Positions 11,650-24,479 of a stretch of 64,000 nucleotides of DNA are shown piece after piece. Made by a program: the position numbers and the translations under genes. Within the stretch, counting starts at the first letter, position 1. Each line of letters begins with the position of its first letter. A model generated the notes under the pieces. That model was not told the origin of the DNA. It made no database searches and saw nothing but the letters and a program-made list of their open reading frames with translations. Origin of the DNA: Hippasteria phrygiana (Eukaryota > Echinodermata > Asteroidea > Valvatida > Goniasteridae). The stretch lies in contig JAZGUH010000276.1 of the NCBI GenBank assembly GCA_037893225.1, positions 620,001 to 684,000 of the forward strand. Reading direction: 5' to 3'.

Positions 11650-11737
11650 GAGGGCGCTAGACTGATCTAACGGTCTCGAACTTAACTAAACTGCACGCGT
11701 GCGGTCCGGGACCGTTAGGTCGGCCTAGCGCCCTCTT
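11650..11737. repeat. Imperfect 27-bp inverted repeat (AGAGGGCGCTAG arms)
   Basis: The left arm 11650-11676 begins AGAGGGCGCTAGACTGATCT. The right arm near 11711-11737 ends in CTAGCGCCCTCT. The complementarity extends through AACGGTC with a few mismatches. Related copies sit near 15115-15150 and 15885-15955. Confidence 0.6.
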
Positions 11738-14092
11738 TTGAGTATTTTTTTCTACAAGGCACGACCCTGACACACGTTCTATATGAAGGAGTTTGCGGGT
11801 GGTGGAAGTAACATTTCAAGGCTGCCGTACTAGGGAATGTTTCAGTTAGCAGATTGCGAAGAAACATAAAAAACGTTTGATACCTGCTTTTTCTTTCCCA
11901 TTTGAAGTAAACATGAAGGCCTGTCCGGGGGTCATCATAAAAATAAGTCATGAAGTGAAAATCGCCACAGACATTGACTGGAAATGCATTTTGGAGATTT
12001 TTCAACCCGCCGCTGGAGAACGCTCGAATATTTCATGACGTCACCGGTAGCATTTTTGAAAAGTAAACTCTTGCCGGATACTAACATCGTTGAAAGCAAT
12101 TTCACATCTTTCTCCAATTTCAAATTATGAGGCACTTCTAGTTTGAACTGGAAGGAAATAATAAAATCTAGATTATTCCATCAATTCTCATGAGACAAGT
12201 TCAGGTTTCTCACGGTTGATTATATATTGATTTTCAAAGTTAAAATCTAACAATCTTTGATTGCTTGTAATCTAATACTTGATGACGTCATCGTGACGTC
12301 ATAATCAGCAAGATCGAAAGCTATGTTAACTGTTATCTGAAGCAAAAACATTTGATTATATCTCTCGCCATTGATTTTTCAGCAATTGTTTAAGGTTTAA
12401 AGGTCTTCTCATTGTAACTTCCGGTCTGGTGACGTCATCAATCTTTTCCCCCAAAACTTGTTCTGAGCACGAAGCTGATTACATATATATATATATATAA
12501 CAATTATTAAGTGATTTCAACAAACTTCGCCACACACATCGACTGAAAGTTCTTTTATTTTCAAATTATAAGGCACTTCCGGTTTGGACCGGAAGGAAGG
12601 GTCATGTGATTTTGCACGTAATATCAAAAATGAAGACCCTGGATTATTCCATCAATTCCCGTAAAAAACAAAATCAGATCTCTCTCGGTTGATTTTATAT
12701 TGATTTTCAAACATTAAATCAAGAAATCTTTGATTGCTTGTAATCTGATACTTGATGACGTCATCGTGACGTCATTATCACAAAGCTCGAGAGCTATGTC
12801 AACTGTGCCATCTGAAGCAAAAACCTGAAATATATCTGTCACGGTTGATTTTTCAGCGATTTTTTAAGGTTTAAAGGTCTTTTCATTGCAACTTCCGGTC
12901 TGATGACGTCATCAATCTGAGCCCTTCCACACGTGTTGCCTGCATGAAGGTCATCATATATATCAATTATAAAGTGATTACCGCAAACTTTGGCAGACAC
13001 ATCGACTGAAAGTCAATTTTAAACATTTTTCAACCTGCCGCTAGAGGGCGCTCGAATATTTTATGACGTCACCGCACACATTTTTGAAAAGTTCAGCCTG
13101 GCCAAAGACTAACATCGTTGAAAGCAAGTTCAAATCTGTTTCCACTTTTAAATTATAAGGCACTTCCGGTTTGGACCGGAAGGAAGGGTCATGTGATTTT
13201 GCACGTAATATCAAAAATGAAGACCCTGCATTATTCCATCAATTCCCGTAAAAAGCAAAATCAGATCTCTCTCGGTTGATTTTATATTGATTTTCAAACA
13301 TTAAATCAAGAAATCTTTGATTGCTTGTAATATGATACTTGATGACGTCATCGTCACGTCATTATCACAAAGCTCGAGAGCTATGTCAACTGTGCCATCT
13401 GAAGCAAAAATCTGAAATATATCTGTCGCGGTTGATTTTTCAGCGATTTTTAAAGGTTTCAAGGTCTTTTCATTGCAACTTCCGGTCTGATGACGTCATC
13501 AATCTGAGCCCTCGCACACGTGTTGCCTGCATGAAGGTCATCATATATATCAATTATAAAGTGATTACCGCAAACTTCGCCACACACATCGACTGAAAGT
13601 TCATTTTGAACATTTTTCAACCTGCCGCTAGAGGGCGCTCGAATATTTTATGACGTCACAGCTAACATTTTTGAAAAGTTCAGCCTGGCCAAGGACTAAC
13701 ATCGCTGAAAGCAAGTTCAAATCTTTTTCCACTTTCAAATTATAAGGCACTTCCGGTTTCGACCGGAAGGAAGGGTCACGTGATTTTGCACGCACGATCA
13801 AAATTGAAGATCTAATATTATCCTATCAATTGCCGTAAAAATCAAGTTCCGGTCTTTCACGGTTGATTTTATATCGATTTTCAAACATTAAAAATAGAAA
13901 TGTTTAATTGCTTGTAATTTGATACCTGATGACGTCATCATGACGTCATTACAAAAAAAACCATCTTCAGTTGGTTGTACATATATGTACCAAATATGAA
14001 CTTGATATGAGTTTGCATGTAGCCAAACAACTCCGGAGAAGAAAGAGGTAGCAAAAAGAAAAAGAGGAATAATAATCAATACAAAAACAATA

Positions 14093-14228
14093 GGTTTTGG
14101 GCTGAAAGCCCAACACCTAATAATCAATACAAAAACAATAGGTTTTGGGCTGAAAGCCCAACACCTAATAATCAATAGAAAAACAATAGGTTTTGGGCTG
14201 AAGCCCAACACATAATAATAATAACTAG
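14093..14228 (+). repeat. Three tandem hairpins followed by CTAG (module 3' end)
   Basis: Three units of about 48 bp (hairpins near 14093-14117, 14140-14166, 14188-14212) each contain TTGGGCT and AGCCCAA arms. They are separated by AATCAATACAAAAACAATAG-like linkers and followed by AATAATAATAACTAG. The hairpin-then-CTAG arrangement resembles Helitron 3' ends. Confidence 0.65.
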
Positions 14229-17200
14229 AGTTTGAATACAAACACACGGTGTTGGGCTTCGTCTGTTTTTTTAATTTACGGATAAGGAAAGTACAGTATT
14301 AAGAGGTACATTTGTTGAAAGAAGTGATTAGGAAAAAACATAAAACATGAAAACACCAATGTAATATTTTTAAAGCAAATTATGTACTCTTGAGCAGAAG
14401 GCCTTGCTTCCTGCTGTTGTGGGGTCACCAACAGTGACGTGTGGTAGACTGTTCGACACTGAAATACATTAGAGAAAAGATGCATATGTGGTTTATTTTG
14501 ATTTCAACAATCGAAAGAAGCACAGAATTAATGTGCACTGAACTATACCCAATAAAACGGATTGGTTTTTGATTATTTTGTTGTGAGTCGGATGACGGAT
14601 TGAGGCCATGTTAGAGGGCGCTCGAATATTTTATGACGTCACTGGTAACATTTGTTGAAAAGCACAGTCTTGCCGGACAAACATCTAATCGCCAAATATG
14701 AAAACCTTGTGTTTTGTACCTCATGACATATGACGTTTTCAAAAAATTGCTTGATTTTGTGCTTTTTGCTTGCAATTTGATACCTGATGACGTCATCATG
14801 ACGTCATTGCATTTGTGAACATCTTCAACAGAGTGTGTATGTATATACATGTACAAGTATGCCATTTGTCTGCCTAAGGTATAACAAATTATGACAAAGT
14901 GTCTCGTTGAGGGTACTTTAACAGGTATAATTCATAGAATAATAACACATAACATATAATGATGAGGGTGTTATTGACACTTGTGGAGCCCCGGACGGGG
15001 ATCAACGGTATAGGAAATGTACGGCTTTGTCACTAATCAGCAAATAAATTTTCTTATAACATAACGTCACATTGCAATGCTGCCCTCAACAGCTTCATGG
15101 AAAAAATACGAAAGGGAGGGCGCTAGACCGACCTAACGGTCCCGAACTGCACGACGCTACGCACGTTCTATGGGGGGTTGGCGGGTGGTCGAAGTGACAT
15201 TGCAAGGGAGAATTATATAGCAGAAAAAACAAATTTAACGTTTTTGTAAAATAATTGTTTCGACTTTTCTACGTTTTTTCCATAGGGAATGTTTAAGTTC
15301 GCTGATTGCCAATAAATACAAGGAAGTTTGAGATCTACTTGTTTTCTGCCATGCACGTCCGCATATGTTTGTATTCATGTTACTGATCCGTGAATTGCTA
15401 ACAGTGTCCCTGTACCATCCGTTGACTTTGAGCTTCCGATGATCCAAGACGTAGAGGTCAAATAAGAAACACCAAATATGTCGATGTACATTAGATCAAT
15501 CTGATGTTCACATATGAAAACTTGAAATATCATACTTCTGCTTTTAAATTGACACATCATGACGTCATTACGTTTTTGCACATCTTCAATAGAGTGTGTA
15601 TGAAATGTACCAAGTTTAAACTTGATAATGAAGTTGCATGTTGTTTTACAGTTCTGGGGAATAAAGAAAGACAAGAAGAAAAACAATGCATAGAAATATT
15701 CAACAATATGATGAGACTATTATCGACACTTGCGGAGCCAGGGATGGAGATCAACAATTATGAGGAATGTACGGCTTGCTACCCAATCAGCAAATGAATT
15801 TTCTAGTAGCATCACGTCCCATTCCAATGCTACCCTCAACAGCCTCATATCATAAGAAAAAGAAAAAATACCCAGATGTAGGTGGTGGACCGACCTAACG
15901 GTCCCCAACTGCACGGGTACAGTTCTGGACCGTTAGGTTGGTCTAGCGCCCTCTCTTGAGTGTTTGTTTCCACGAGGCACTACGCTAAAGCACGTTTGAT
16001 GAGGGAGTTGGTGGGTGGTCGAAGTGACATTCCAAGGGTGCCAAGGGGAATGTTAAAGTTCGCTGATTGCCCAAAAAATACAAGGAAGTTTATGACATAC
16101 TTTTTTCTGCCATTTGAAATAAACATGAAGGCTATAGCTGTTAGGGTTGATTTTTCAGAATTTTTCAGATGATAAAGGCTCTTTTCATTGCTATTTCCAG
16201 CCTGATGACGTCATCAATCTGATCATGCACACACGTGTTGTCTGCCCGAGGGTCATCATATAACTCAGTGAAAATCGCAAACTTCGACACAGACATTGAC
16301 TGTCATGAACATGCATTTTGGAGATTTTTCAACCTGCCGCACTGAACTTATATCTCTCGCGGTTGAAGGTTTAAAGGTCTATTCATTTTACCTTCCGGTC
16401 TGATGACGTCATCAATATTTCTCCACCTCAACTTGTTCTTAGCATGAAGCTGATTATCTACATTATTATAAAGTGATTTCAGCCAACTTCGCCGCACACA
16501 TCAGCCGATTATTCATTTTAAACATTTTTCAACCTGCCACTAGAGGGCGCTCTAACATTTTATGACGTCACCGGTAATTTTTTGTAAAGTACAATCTAGC
16601 CAGAGACTAACATCGTTGAAAGCAAGTTCACATCTTTCCCCACTTTTAAATTATAAGGCACTTCCGGTTTCGACCGGAAGGAAGGGTCATGTGATTTTGC
16701 ATGTAATATCAAAAATGAAGACCCTGGATTATTCTATCAATTCCCGTAAAAAGCAAAATCAGATCTCTCTCGGTTGATTTGATATTGATTTTCAAACATT
16801 AAATCAAGAAATCTTTGATTTTTAGTAATCTGACACTTGATGACGTCATCGTGACGTCATTATCACAAAGCTCGAGAGCTATGTCAACTGTCCCATCTGA
16901 AGCAAAAATCTGAATTATATCTGTCACGGTTGATTTTTCTGCAATTTTTTTAACTTTAAAGGTCTTTTTATTGCAACTTCCGGTCTGATGACGTCATCAA
17001 TCTGAGCCCTCGCACACCTGTTGCCTGCATGAAGGTCATCATATGTATGAAGTATAAAGTGATTACCGCAAACTTCGCCACACACATCGACTGAAAGTTC
17101 ATTTTGAACATTTTTCAACCTGCCGCTAGAGGGCGCTCGAATATTTCATGACGTCACCGCACACATTTTTGAAAAGTTCAGCCTGGCCAAAGACTAACAT

Positions 17201-17648
17201 CGTTGAAAGCTAATTCAAATCTTTTTCCACTTTCAAATTATGAGGCACTTCCGGTTTCGACCGGAAGGAAGGGTCACGTGATTTTGCACGCACGATCAAA
17301 ATTGAAGATCTAATAATATCCTATCAATTGCCGTAAAAATCAAGTTCACGTCTTTCACGGTTGATTTTATATTGATTTTCAAAGATTAAAAATTGAAATG
17401 TTCAATTGCTTGTAATCTGATACCTGATGACGTCATCATGACGTCATCACATTTTCCGGAATCTTCAATGTGATGTTCATATATGTACCAGATATGAACT
17501 TGATATGAGTTTGCATGTAGTCAAACAACTCCGGAGAAGAAAGTTCTAGCAAAAAGAAAAAAAAGAATAATAGGGAAGAAAAAGAATAATCAATACAATA
17601 ACAATAGGTGTTGGGCTGTATAGCCCAACACCTAATAATAATAACTAG
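14229..17648 (+). mobile_element. Helitron-like CRE/ETS module (588-bp family)
   Basis: It begins right after the preceding CTAG with a small hairpin (GTTTG aata CAAAC) and a box GGTGTTGGGCTTCG. It contains ~588-bp units (anchors near 16540 and 17128) and ends with a hairpin made of GTGTTGGGCT/AGCCCAACAC arms, an ATA-rich tract and CTAG (17645-17648). The 5' box matches one arm of its own 3' hairpin. No protein gene. The Helitron interpretation is inference from end structure. Confidence 0.5.
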
Positions 17649-18594
17649 ACATCTTGCGTCTCTTGCAAACAGACGCAGGGCTTTTCCGTTTTTCTGTTAT
17701 ATTAAGCACAAAGCTCCATCACTTCTATGTCTTTTGCTACTTCAAACTTGACCTTTAAGCGTGACGCCATCCTGACTTCTTTCTTGGTCATGTAATTTCC
17801 ATTATAGGATATATATGACAAACTTGTTTAAGACCTTAGGCTGTTATGTGGCGCAAGTCCCGGTTAGAAATTACATAAAAAATTTAAAAAACCTAACAAT
17901 CAACATAAAATCGTAGGATAGCGTCGTCATGACGTCACATATTCGGAACGTGGTCTTGGCTTGTGTCAAGATTGCAGTCAATCTGATCAATGACAGTTTA
18001 AAAAAATTGAAAAAAATGAAAAATTCCTACAAAATCAGCCAATCACGTCACTTCAGATTTTACAAATTTTCATAACGATCCACTTACTCTCATGTGTTTT
18101 TTAAAAGGGCATTTTGATGACGTCAGGATGATGTTACACATTTTAACATACATAACTCTGACCTAATGAATTGATTACAAAAAGGAATTTCGAATTTATT
18201 ATATTCTGTTAATGAGATATGGCTTAAAATTTCAAAACCTTAAAAAAAATATACAAATAATTTGATGGTCATCATGACTAAAAAATTAACAGAAAATCAG
18301 CCGATGACGTCATCATGACGTCACCTCGGATTTTACATGCTAGTATCACTATCTACTTACCCACCAATTTTTATGACGCTCGGACCAACCCTTATATGTG
18401 TTTCAAAAAGCCTATTTTTGATGACGTAATGATGACGTCACACAATTTTCACATTTATGTAAAGGAATATAGGAGCTAACAAAGCTATTACAAAAAGAAT
18501 TTTGAATTTAGCATGTTCTGTTGGTGAGATATGGCTTTAAGAAACTTTGAAGTTCAAAAACTTAAAAATTACTATAAAATCGTATGATGACGTC

Positions 18595-19190
18595 ATCATG
18601 ACGTCATGTCAATTTTCATCTATAAACCTGCTGGCCTACTTAGATATTACATTTCAACTTAATCGAGCTTGTACTTTTGTAGATATGGCTTCAAAAACTG
18701 CCCCTTTAAGATGACGTCACGTGACATGTGATGACATCATGATAATGTCATGTCAATTTTCAGCTATAAACCTACTGGGCTACCTAGATATTACTTTTCA
18801 ACTTAATCGAACTTGTAATTTTGTATATATATGGCTTCAAAAACTGCCCCTTTAAGATGACGTCACGTGACATGTGATGATGTCATCATAACGTCAATTC
18901 AATTTTTATCTATAAACCTACTGGGCTACCTAGATATTACTTTTGAACTTAATCGGACTTGTGCTTTTGTAGACATATGGCTTCAAAAACTGCCCCTTTA
19001 AGATGACGTCACGTGACATGTGATGACATCAATTATGATAATGTCATGTCAATTTTCAGCTATAAACCTACTGGGCTACCTAGATATTACTTTTCAACTT
19101 AATCGAATTTGTACTTTTGTAGATATATGGCTTCAAAAACTGCCCCTTTAAGATGACGTCACGTGGCATGTCATGACGTCATCAAGAGGT
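18595..19190. repeat. ~147-bp CRE tandem repeat
   Basis: The anchor CTTTAAGATGACGTCACGTG recurs with TGACG at 18712, 18858, 19004 and 19154, spacings 146, 146 and 150. Each unit joins a CRE (TGACGTCA) to an E-box (CACGTG). Several copies show decayed CREs such as TGACATCA and TGATGTCA. A related unit is at 19460. Confidence 0.8.
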
Positions 19191-19632
19191 AAAAGTTCGG
19201 CACACATTGTGAGCAGTTAGTCTAAGTGTCTGCCAAGTTTAAAAGTACCCAAAGTGCCGGTAAGAAAGAAAACGTGTACAATGCTATAGGCAATAATCTA
19301 GCGAGTGCCCCTTTAAGATGACACCACGTGACATGTTATGACTTGATCATAACGTCATGTCAATTTTCATCTATAACACCAGGTGGCATACCTTACGTTC
19401 CAACTGAATCGGACTTGTACTTTTGTAGATATATGGCTTCGAAAAATGCCCCTTTAAGATGACGTCACGTGACATGTGATGACGTCATCAGGACGTAAAA
19501 GTTCGGCACACATTGTGAGCAGTTGGGGTAAGTGTCTGCCAAGTTTAAAAGTAGCCAATGTGGCCGGTAAGAAAGTAAACGTTTACAAATGCTATGGGCA
19601 ATATTCTATCGACTTGAAAAAAGAATTTTTTA

Positions 19633-21400
19633 TGACGTCATCATGACGTCACACAATTTTCGCTTTTTAGGGCATATCTTTGAGACATACCAAAGCTATA
19701 ACAAAAAGAATTTTGAAAATATCTTGTTTTGTTCGCTAGATATAGTGAAAAGAATGTTACGATTATAAAACTTCAAGAATTCAGCGACTTGAAAAAAGAC
19801 TACAAATCAACCCCTTTTATAAACAGCATGCACATTTAAGCCATGGTTATCAGCCTTCCCAGAATTCCTTTGTGTTATATTGAATTTGGTCTACATTTTG
19901 AAATGGCTCCTATTTCTTACTTGAGTGAGCCACGATCACGAAATTTTGGAATTAGGTACAGGAAAATTCAATGTATACATTTTTGCAATCAGAGTGACCC
20001 TTACATGCGTTTAAAAAAAAAAATATTGTTGATGACGTCATCATGACGTCACACAATTTTCGCCATTTAGGGCATATCTTTGAGACATACCAAAGCTGTA
20101 ACAAAAATAATTTTGAAAATATCTTGTTTTGTTCGCTAGATATATTGAAAAGAATGTTACGATTTTAAAACTTCAAAAATTCAGCGACTTGAAAAAAGAC
20201 AAGAAATCAACCCCTTTTATAAACAGCAAGCTCATAATAGCCATGGTTATCAGCCCGTCCCAGAATTCCTTTGTGTTATATTGAATTTGGTCTAAATTTT
20301 GAAATGGCTGTCATTTCTTACTTGAGTGAGCCACGATCATGAAATTTTGGAATTGGGTACAGAAAAATACAATGTATACATTTTTGTAATCGGATTGACC
20401 CTTACATGCGTTAAAAAAACAACATATTTTTGATGACGTCATCATGACGTCACACAATTTTCGCCTTTTAGGGCATATCTTTGAGACATACCAAAGCTAT
20501 AAGAAAAAGAATTTTGAAAATATCTTGTTTTGTTCGCTAGATATATTGAAAAGAATGTTACGATTTTAATACTTCAAAAATTCAGCGACTTGAAAAAAGA
20601 CTAGAAATCAACCCCTTTTATAAACAGCAAGCTCATAATAGCCATGGTTATCAGCCCGTCCCAGAATTCCTTTGTGTTATATTGAATTTGGTCAAAATGT
20701 TGAAATGGCTGTTATTTCTTACTTGAGTGAGCCACGATCATGAAATTTTGGAATTGGGTACAGAAAAATACAATGTATACATTTTTGTAATCAGATTGAC
20801 CCTTACATGCGTTTAAAAAAAAAAATATTGTTGATGACGTCATCATGACGTCACACAATTTTCGCCATTTAGGGCATATCTTTGAGACATACCAAAGCTG
20901 TAACAAAAATAATTTTGAAAATATCTTGTTTTGTTCGCTAGATATATTGAAAAGAATGTTACGATTTTAAAACTTCAAAAATTCAGCGACTTGAAAAAAG
21001 ACTAGAAATCAACCCCTTTTATAAACAGCAAGCTCATAATAGCCATGGTTATCAGCCCGTCCCAGAATTCCTTTGTGTTATATTGAATTTGGTCTAAATT
21101 TTGAAATGGCTGTCATTTCTTACTTGAGTGAGCCACGATCATGAAATTTTGGAATTGGGTACAGGAAAATTCAATATATACATTTTTGTAATCGGATTGA
21201 CCCTTATATGCGTTAACAAAAAAAAACATTTTTGATGACGTCATCATGACGTCACACAATTTTCGTAATTTAGGGCATATCTTTGAGACATACCAAAGCT
21301 ATAAGAAAAAGAATTTTGAAAATATCTTGTTTTGTTCGCTAGATATATTTAAAAGAATGTTACGATTTTAAAAATTCAAAAATTCATAAAAAATCACGTG
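19633..21400. repeat. 401-bp CRE tandem repeat (~4.4 units)
   Basis: The CRE pair followed by CACAATTTTCG recurs with the first TGACG at 19633, 20033, 20434, 20835 and 21236, i.e. periods of 400-401 bp. Units contain AGGGCATATCTTTGAGACAT, TTGTTCGCTAGATATATTGA and CTTACTTGAGTGAGCCACGA. Unit boundaries often coincide with AGCGACTTGAAAAAAGA. Confidence 0.9.
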
Positions 21401-21584
21401 ATGACGTCATCACGACGTCACTCTACGACATACAATTTCAGCTTAGGGTCTATGTTTGATGTAAGTTTGGTTAGGTTCTGACGTTTTTTAAGACCTAAAG
21501 TGCCGCCGACAAAATTCGTGTACAAAGTCTATGGGATTTTGGTCAGAACTAAAAGAAGAAGAAGAAGAAAAAAAAGAAAACTAG

Positions 21585-22355
21585 ACTTCTATGTCTGTTA
21601 CAAGAACAGAACATAGGGCTTTTCCGTTTTTTTAATTTTTTTTCAGCATAAAAGTTGTTAAGGGTCTTGTCTTTGATGAGGTTTCTAAGATCTGAGATTA
21701 TTTCATGACCCAAATTTCTAACTTCAAACTCGACCTTTAAGTTCATGCTGCGTGATCCATGATGACGTTATAACGCCAGCACTTCTCAAAGCAAATTTGC
21801 AACGTGGTCTTGGCCTGTGTCAAGATTGGAGTCAATTTGATCAATGACAATATAGAATTGGAGAGTAGGCCTACAATGAAATGTGAAACATTTAAAGATT
21901 CACAAAAAATCAGCCAATGACGTGATCATGACGGCATTTCGAATTTTACATGCTATGACAATACCAACTGGCCCACCAATTTTCATGACGATCAAACCTA
22001 CCCTTATACGTGCTTTAAAAAAAAGCACATTTTTGATGACGTCATCATGACGGCACCCATTTTTCGCATTTATATGTAAGTATCTATGACCTAACGGACC
22101 TAATAATTTTTTTCTTCGAAATTAGTATGTACCGTTGATGAGATATGACTTTAAAAGGTTCAAAAACTAAAAGAATACTATAAAATCGTATGATGACGTA
22201 ATCATGACGTCACATCAATTTCCATCTGTAACACATGCTGGCCTATCTAGATACCACGTATCAACTTAATCGGACTTGTACTTCCATAGATATATGGCTT
22301 CGAAAAATGCCCCTTTAAGATGACGTCACGTGACATGTGATGACCATCATTGAAA
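21585..22355 (+). mobile_element. Truncated CRE module
   Basis: It begins with a hairpin (CTATGT CTGTT / AACAG ACATAG with one bulge) and GGGCTTTTCCG, then the same leader as the module at 34230 (AAGATCTGAGATTATTTCATGA). CRE pairs follow. It breaks off at about 22355, next to a hAT-like terminus, without reaching a GAA tract or CTAG. Confidence 0.5.
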
Positions 22356-22362
22356 GTCAAGT

Positions 22363-22450
22363 CAGGGTTCCCACAGAAATCTGAAAATCAAATTCCATGA
22401 CCTTTCCATGACTTTCCAAGACTAAATTTCCATGACATTTAATATCATTT
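22363..22450 (+). mobile_element. hAT-like terminal motif with TTCCATGAC repeats
   Basis: CAGGGTTCCCAC at 22363 followed by short repeats of CCATGAC/TTCCATGAC resembles the termini of hAT-superfamily derived elements common in aquatic animals (established knowledge, from memory). The opposite end was not found, so this is probably a solo or truncated end. Confidence 0.4.
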
Positions 22451-24479
22451 TGCAGAGAAAAGTTGTTTGGTATTATGGTACTGATGAACCCCTGATGGGG
22501 CTAACCATTTGTTAGCTTTTGAAAATAAGTGTTAATTAATAATGCCCTCCTCCCATTACAGCCATCCGATCCACCCACTTTAATAACAAAAACAAGATAA
22601 GATGATATATTATAAGATGTACATAATGGCTGTGGCACTAACAGCTACCATCAGCAAAGAAGACAGAAAAAAGATAGAAAGAAGAAAGATAGTAAATGGC
22701 TAAATCACATGCAGCAGACACATGGAGCTAGCACGTCAGTAGAGAGATTCACGCGAACCGGCATTGGCGACGCTATTTGCAATGCCCAATTTTCTGTCAG
22801 TGCTGCGACTGGCTTTAATTTGTTTTTATTTAGTTTTGATCATTTAATTTTCTATAATAATTGGTGTTTGTTTATTGTTACTATTTTAAATGACTCATAA
22901 CATTATTTTTATATTTATAACAAATTGATCAGAAATAAATTAGGCTCAAATTTTAAATTATAAAATTAGCAATTTAGCAATAATGGTCACAACTTTTAAC
23001 TGAAATTGTCCTCCAAAATTACCAAAAAATTGAATCAATAAAAATCCACAATAGGGTTAACCTAACATGACTACTATTGGCCCTCATTCTATTTCTAATT
23101 CTATTTACTCTTTTCAGTAATATAATATTTAAAAGAATTGTTTGTCTTAAAATCTCTGTGGTATTATAAGTTACAGCATCATCACCATACTGCACATTTC
23201 TCATCCAAGTTGATAACAGGACCCCCCCCCCCCCCCCCTGCAAACAATCATGGTGGAATAAAACTATTCAATGCGGCCACCATTAAATATCAACATGTAG
23301 GTATGTACAGTCTGCTTTGTTTTCTTTTAAAGTTTATTTTCTTATAGTCTAAACAGATTGCATACAAACCTTTACCCTAATAATCTCCTAGGGTGTGTGA
23401 AAATCATCTACTGAGAATTGAGGACTTTTATGGTTAAGATATCATTTACATGATTAGGTTTAATATTCAGCTACCATCTCTAATCTTGTTTTCAATTATA
23501 TCATGTTTATGTGCCCACATTACATTGAGCTTACGTGTATTGAGTTAAACCTACATGTATGTGGTTCATTCCATGAAGTTGGGTACATAAAGTGTGACAT
23601 TTTGCCAAAAAGGGCAATGTTTAAACCCTAAAATATATATTTTCTACCTTTATCAGTTTTCCCTGATCTGGATACGTTGTTCATGCACACTTGCAATTAG
23701 TAGTTTCACAAGTCAAATACAGGATTCTTTGGATTGTTTTTCACACTCGATGAAGATATATTGTCAAAATGTGTGACATTCCTCCAAATTTGGTGTCCTG
23801 TTACACGTGAAACCAGTACCTTAAAATGTCATTATATTCTCTCTGCTTTTATTAATTTGTCTAATTGTTACTAATTTTATAAACTTATAAGTAGGTCTTA
23901 TTATGGTATAAAACTTGCGACTCTTCTAAGAAAGCTGGTAGATATAGGCTGATGGGTCATTCCGTAAATGAAAAATATATGGTGTTCGTGTTACATGTGA
24001 AACAAAAACACATTTTCTGACATATTTCCATTGATTTGCCTTGAACATTTTATGAACTAGTTAAGGATATACATCTCTAATGAAAATATATGAAAATCAG
24101 ACCTCTTCAGTAAATATGAGGCATAAAATATGAATTTTTGTGGATTTTACATGTAACATAGACACTGGTGTCAATGTTACATATGAAACCCATCGCTTAT
24201 TTGTACCATATCACTGTAAATTTCAATTGCAAAAGTCTGACTTCCATTTGTTCAATATTGCTGTCTGTAAGTACACAGAAGGTGGTTTATTAAAGAAAGT
24301 GTTCAATAAAGTTCTTAAGATATGGCAAAAGTTAGGTACTGCAGCTCAATTCTGTTTGATCCACTGCCATCTTCACTGACAAATGTACATGCTGTCATCA
24401 AATCTGAAATAAGGAACAATAAAAATTGTCCCCTGTGTATTTCTATATTTTATTCATGTGTTGAGTTTTGGGTTTTTTA
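22451..24479. other. Mostly single-copy DNA; C17 tract at 23222-23238
   Basis: No recognised gene. A C17 run lies at 23222-23238. Near 23750-24190 short motifs related to TGTTACACGTGAAAC / ATGTTACATATGAAAC recur, suggesting a weak local repeat. Confidence 0.45.

Larger units (their letters stand above)
11201..14228. repeat. CRE/ETS repeat domain, 588-bp family, first module
   Basis: The leftmost CRE-type module. It contains a block (about 11200-11760) also found at 14950-15220 and 15350-16000, then tandem units of about 587 bp (anchors near 13030 and 13620, a degenerate one near 12005). Units carry TGATGACGTCATCATGACGTCA-like CRE pairs, an ETS-type inverted pair (ACTTCCGGT then ACCGGAAGG) and TAGAGGGCGCTCGAATATTT. 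It ends in hairpin repeats and CTAG at 14225-14228. Confidence 0.75.
17649..21584 (+). mobile_element. Helitron-like CRE module (147-bp and 401-bp families)
   Basis: It starts with hairpin GCGTCT...AGACGC and box GGGCTTTTCCG, then a leader with CCTTTAAG. It ends with AGAACTAAAAGAAGAAGAAG, an A-rich tract and CTAG (21581-21584). No 3' hairpin is present. The interior holds two tandem subfamilies, annotated separately. Confidence 0.5.
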
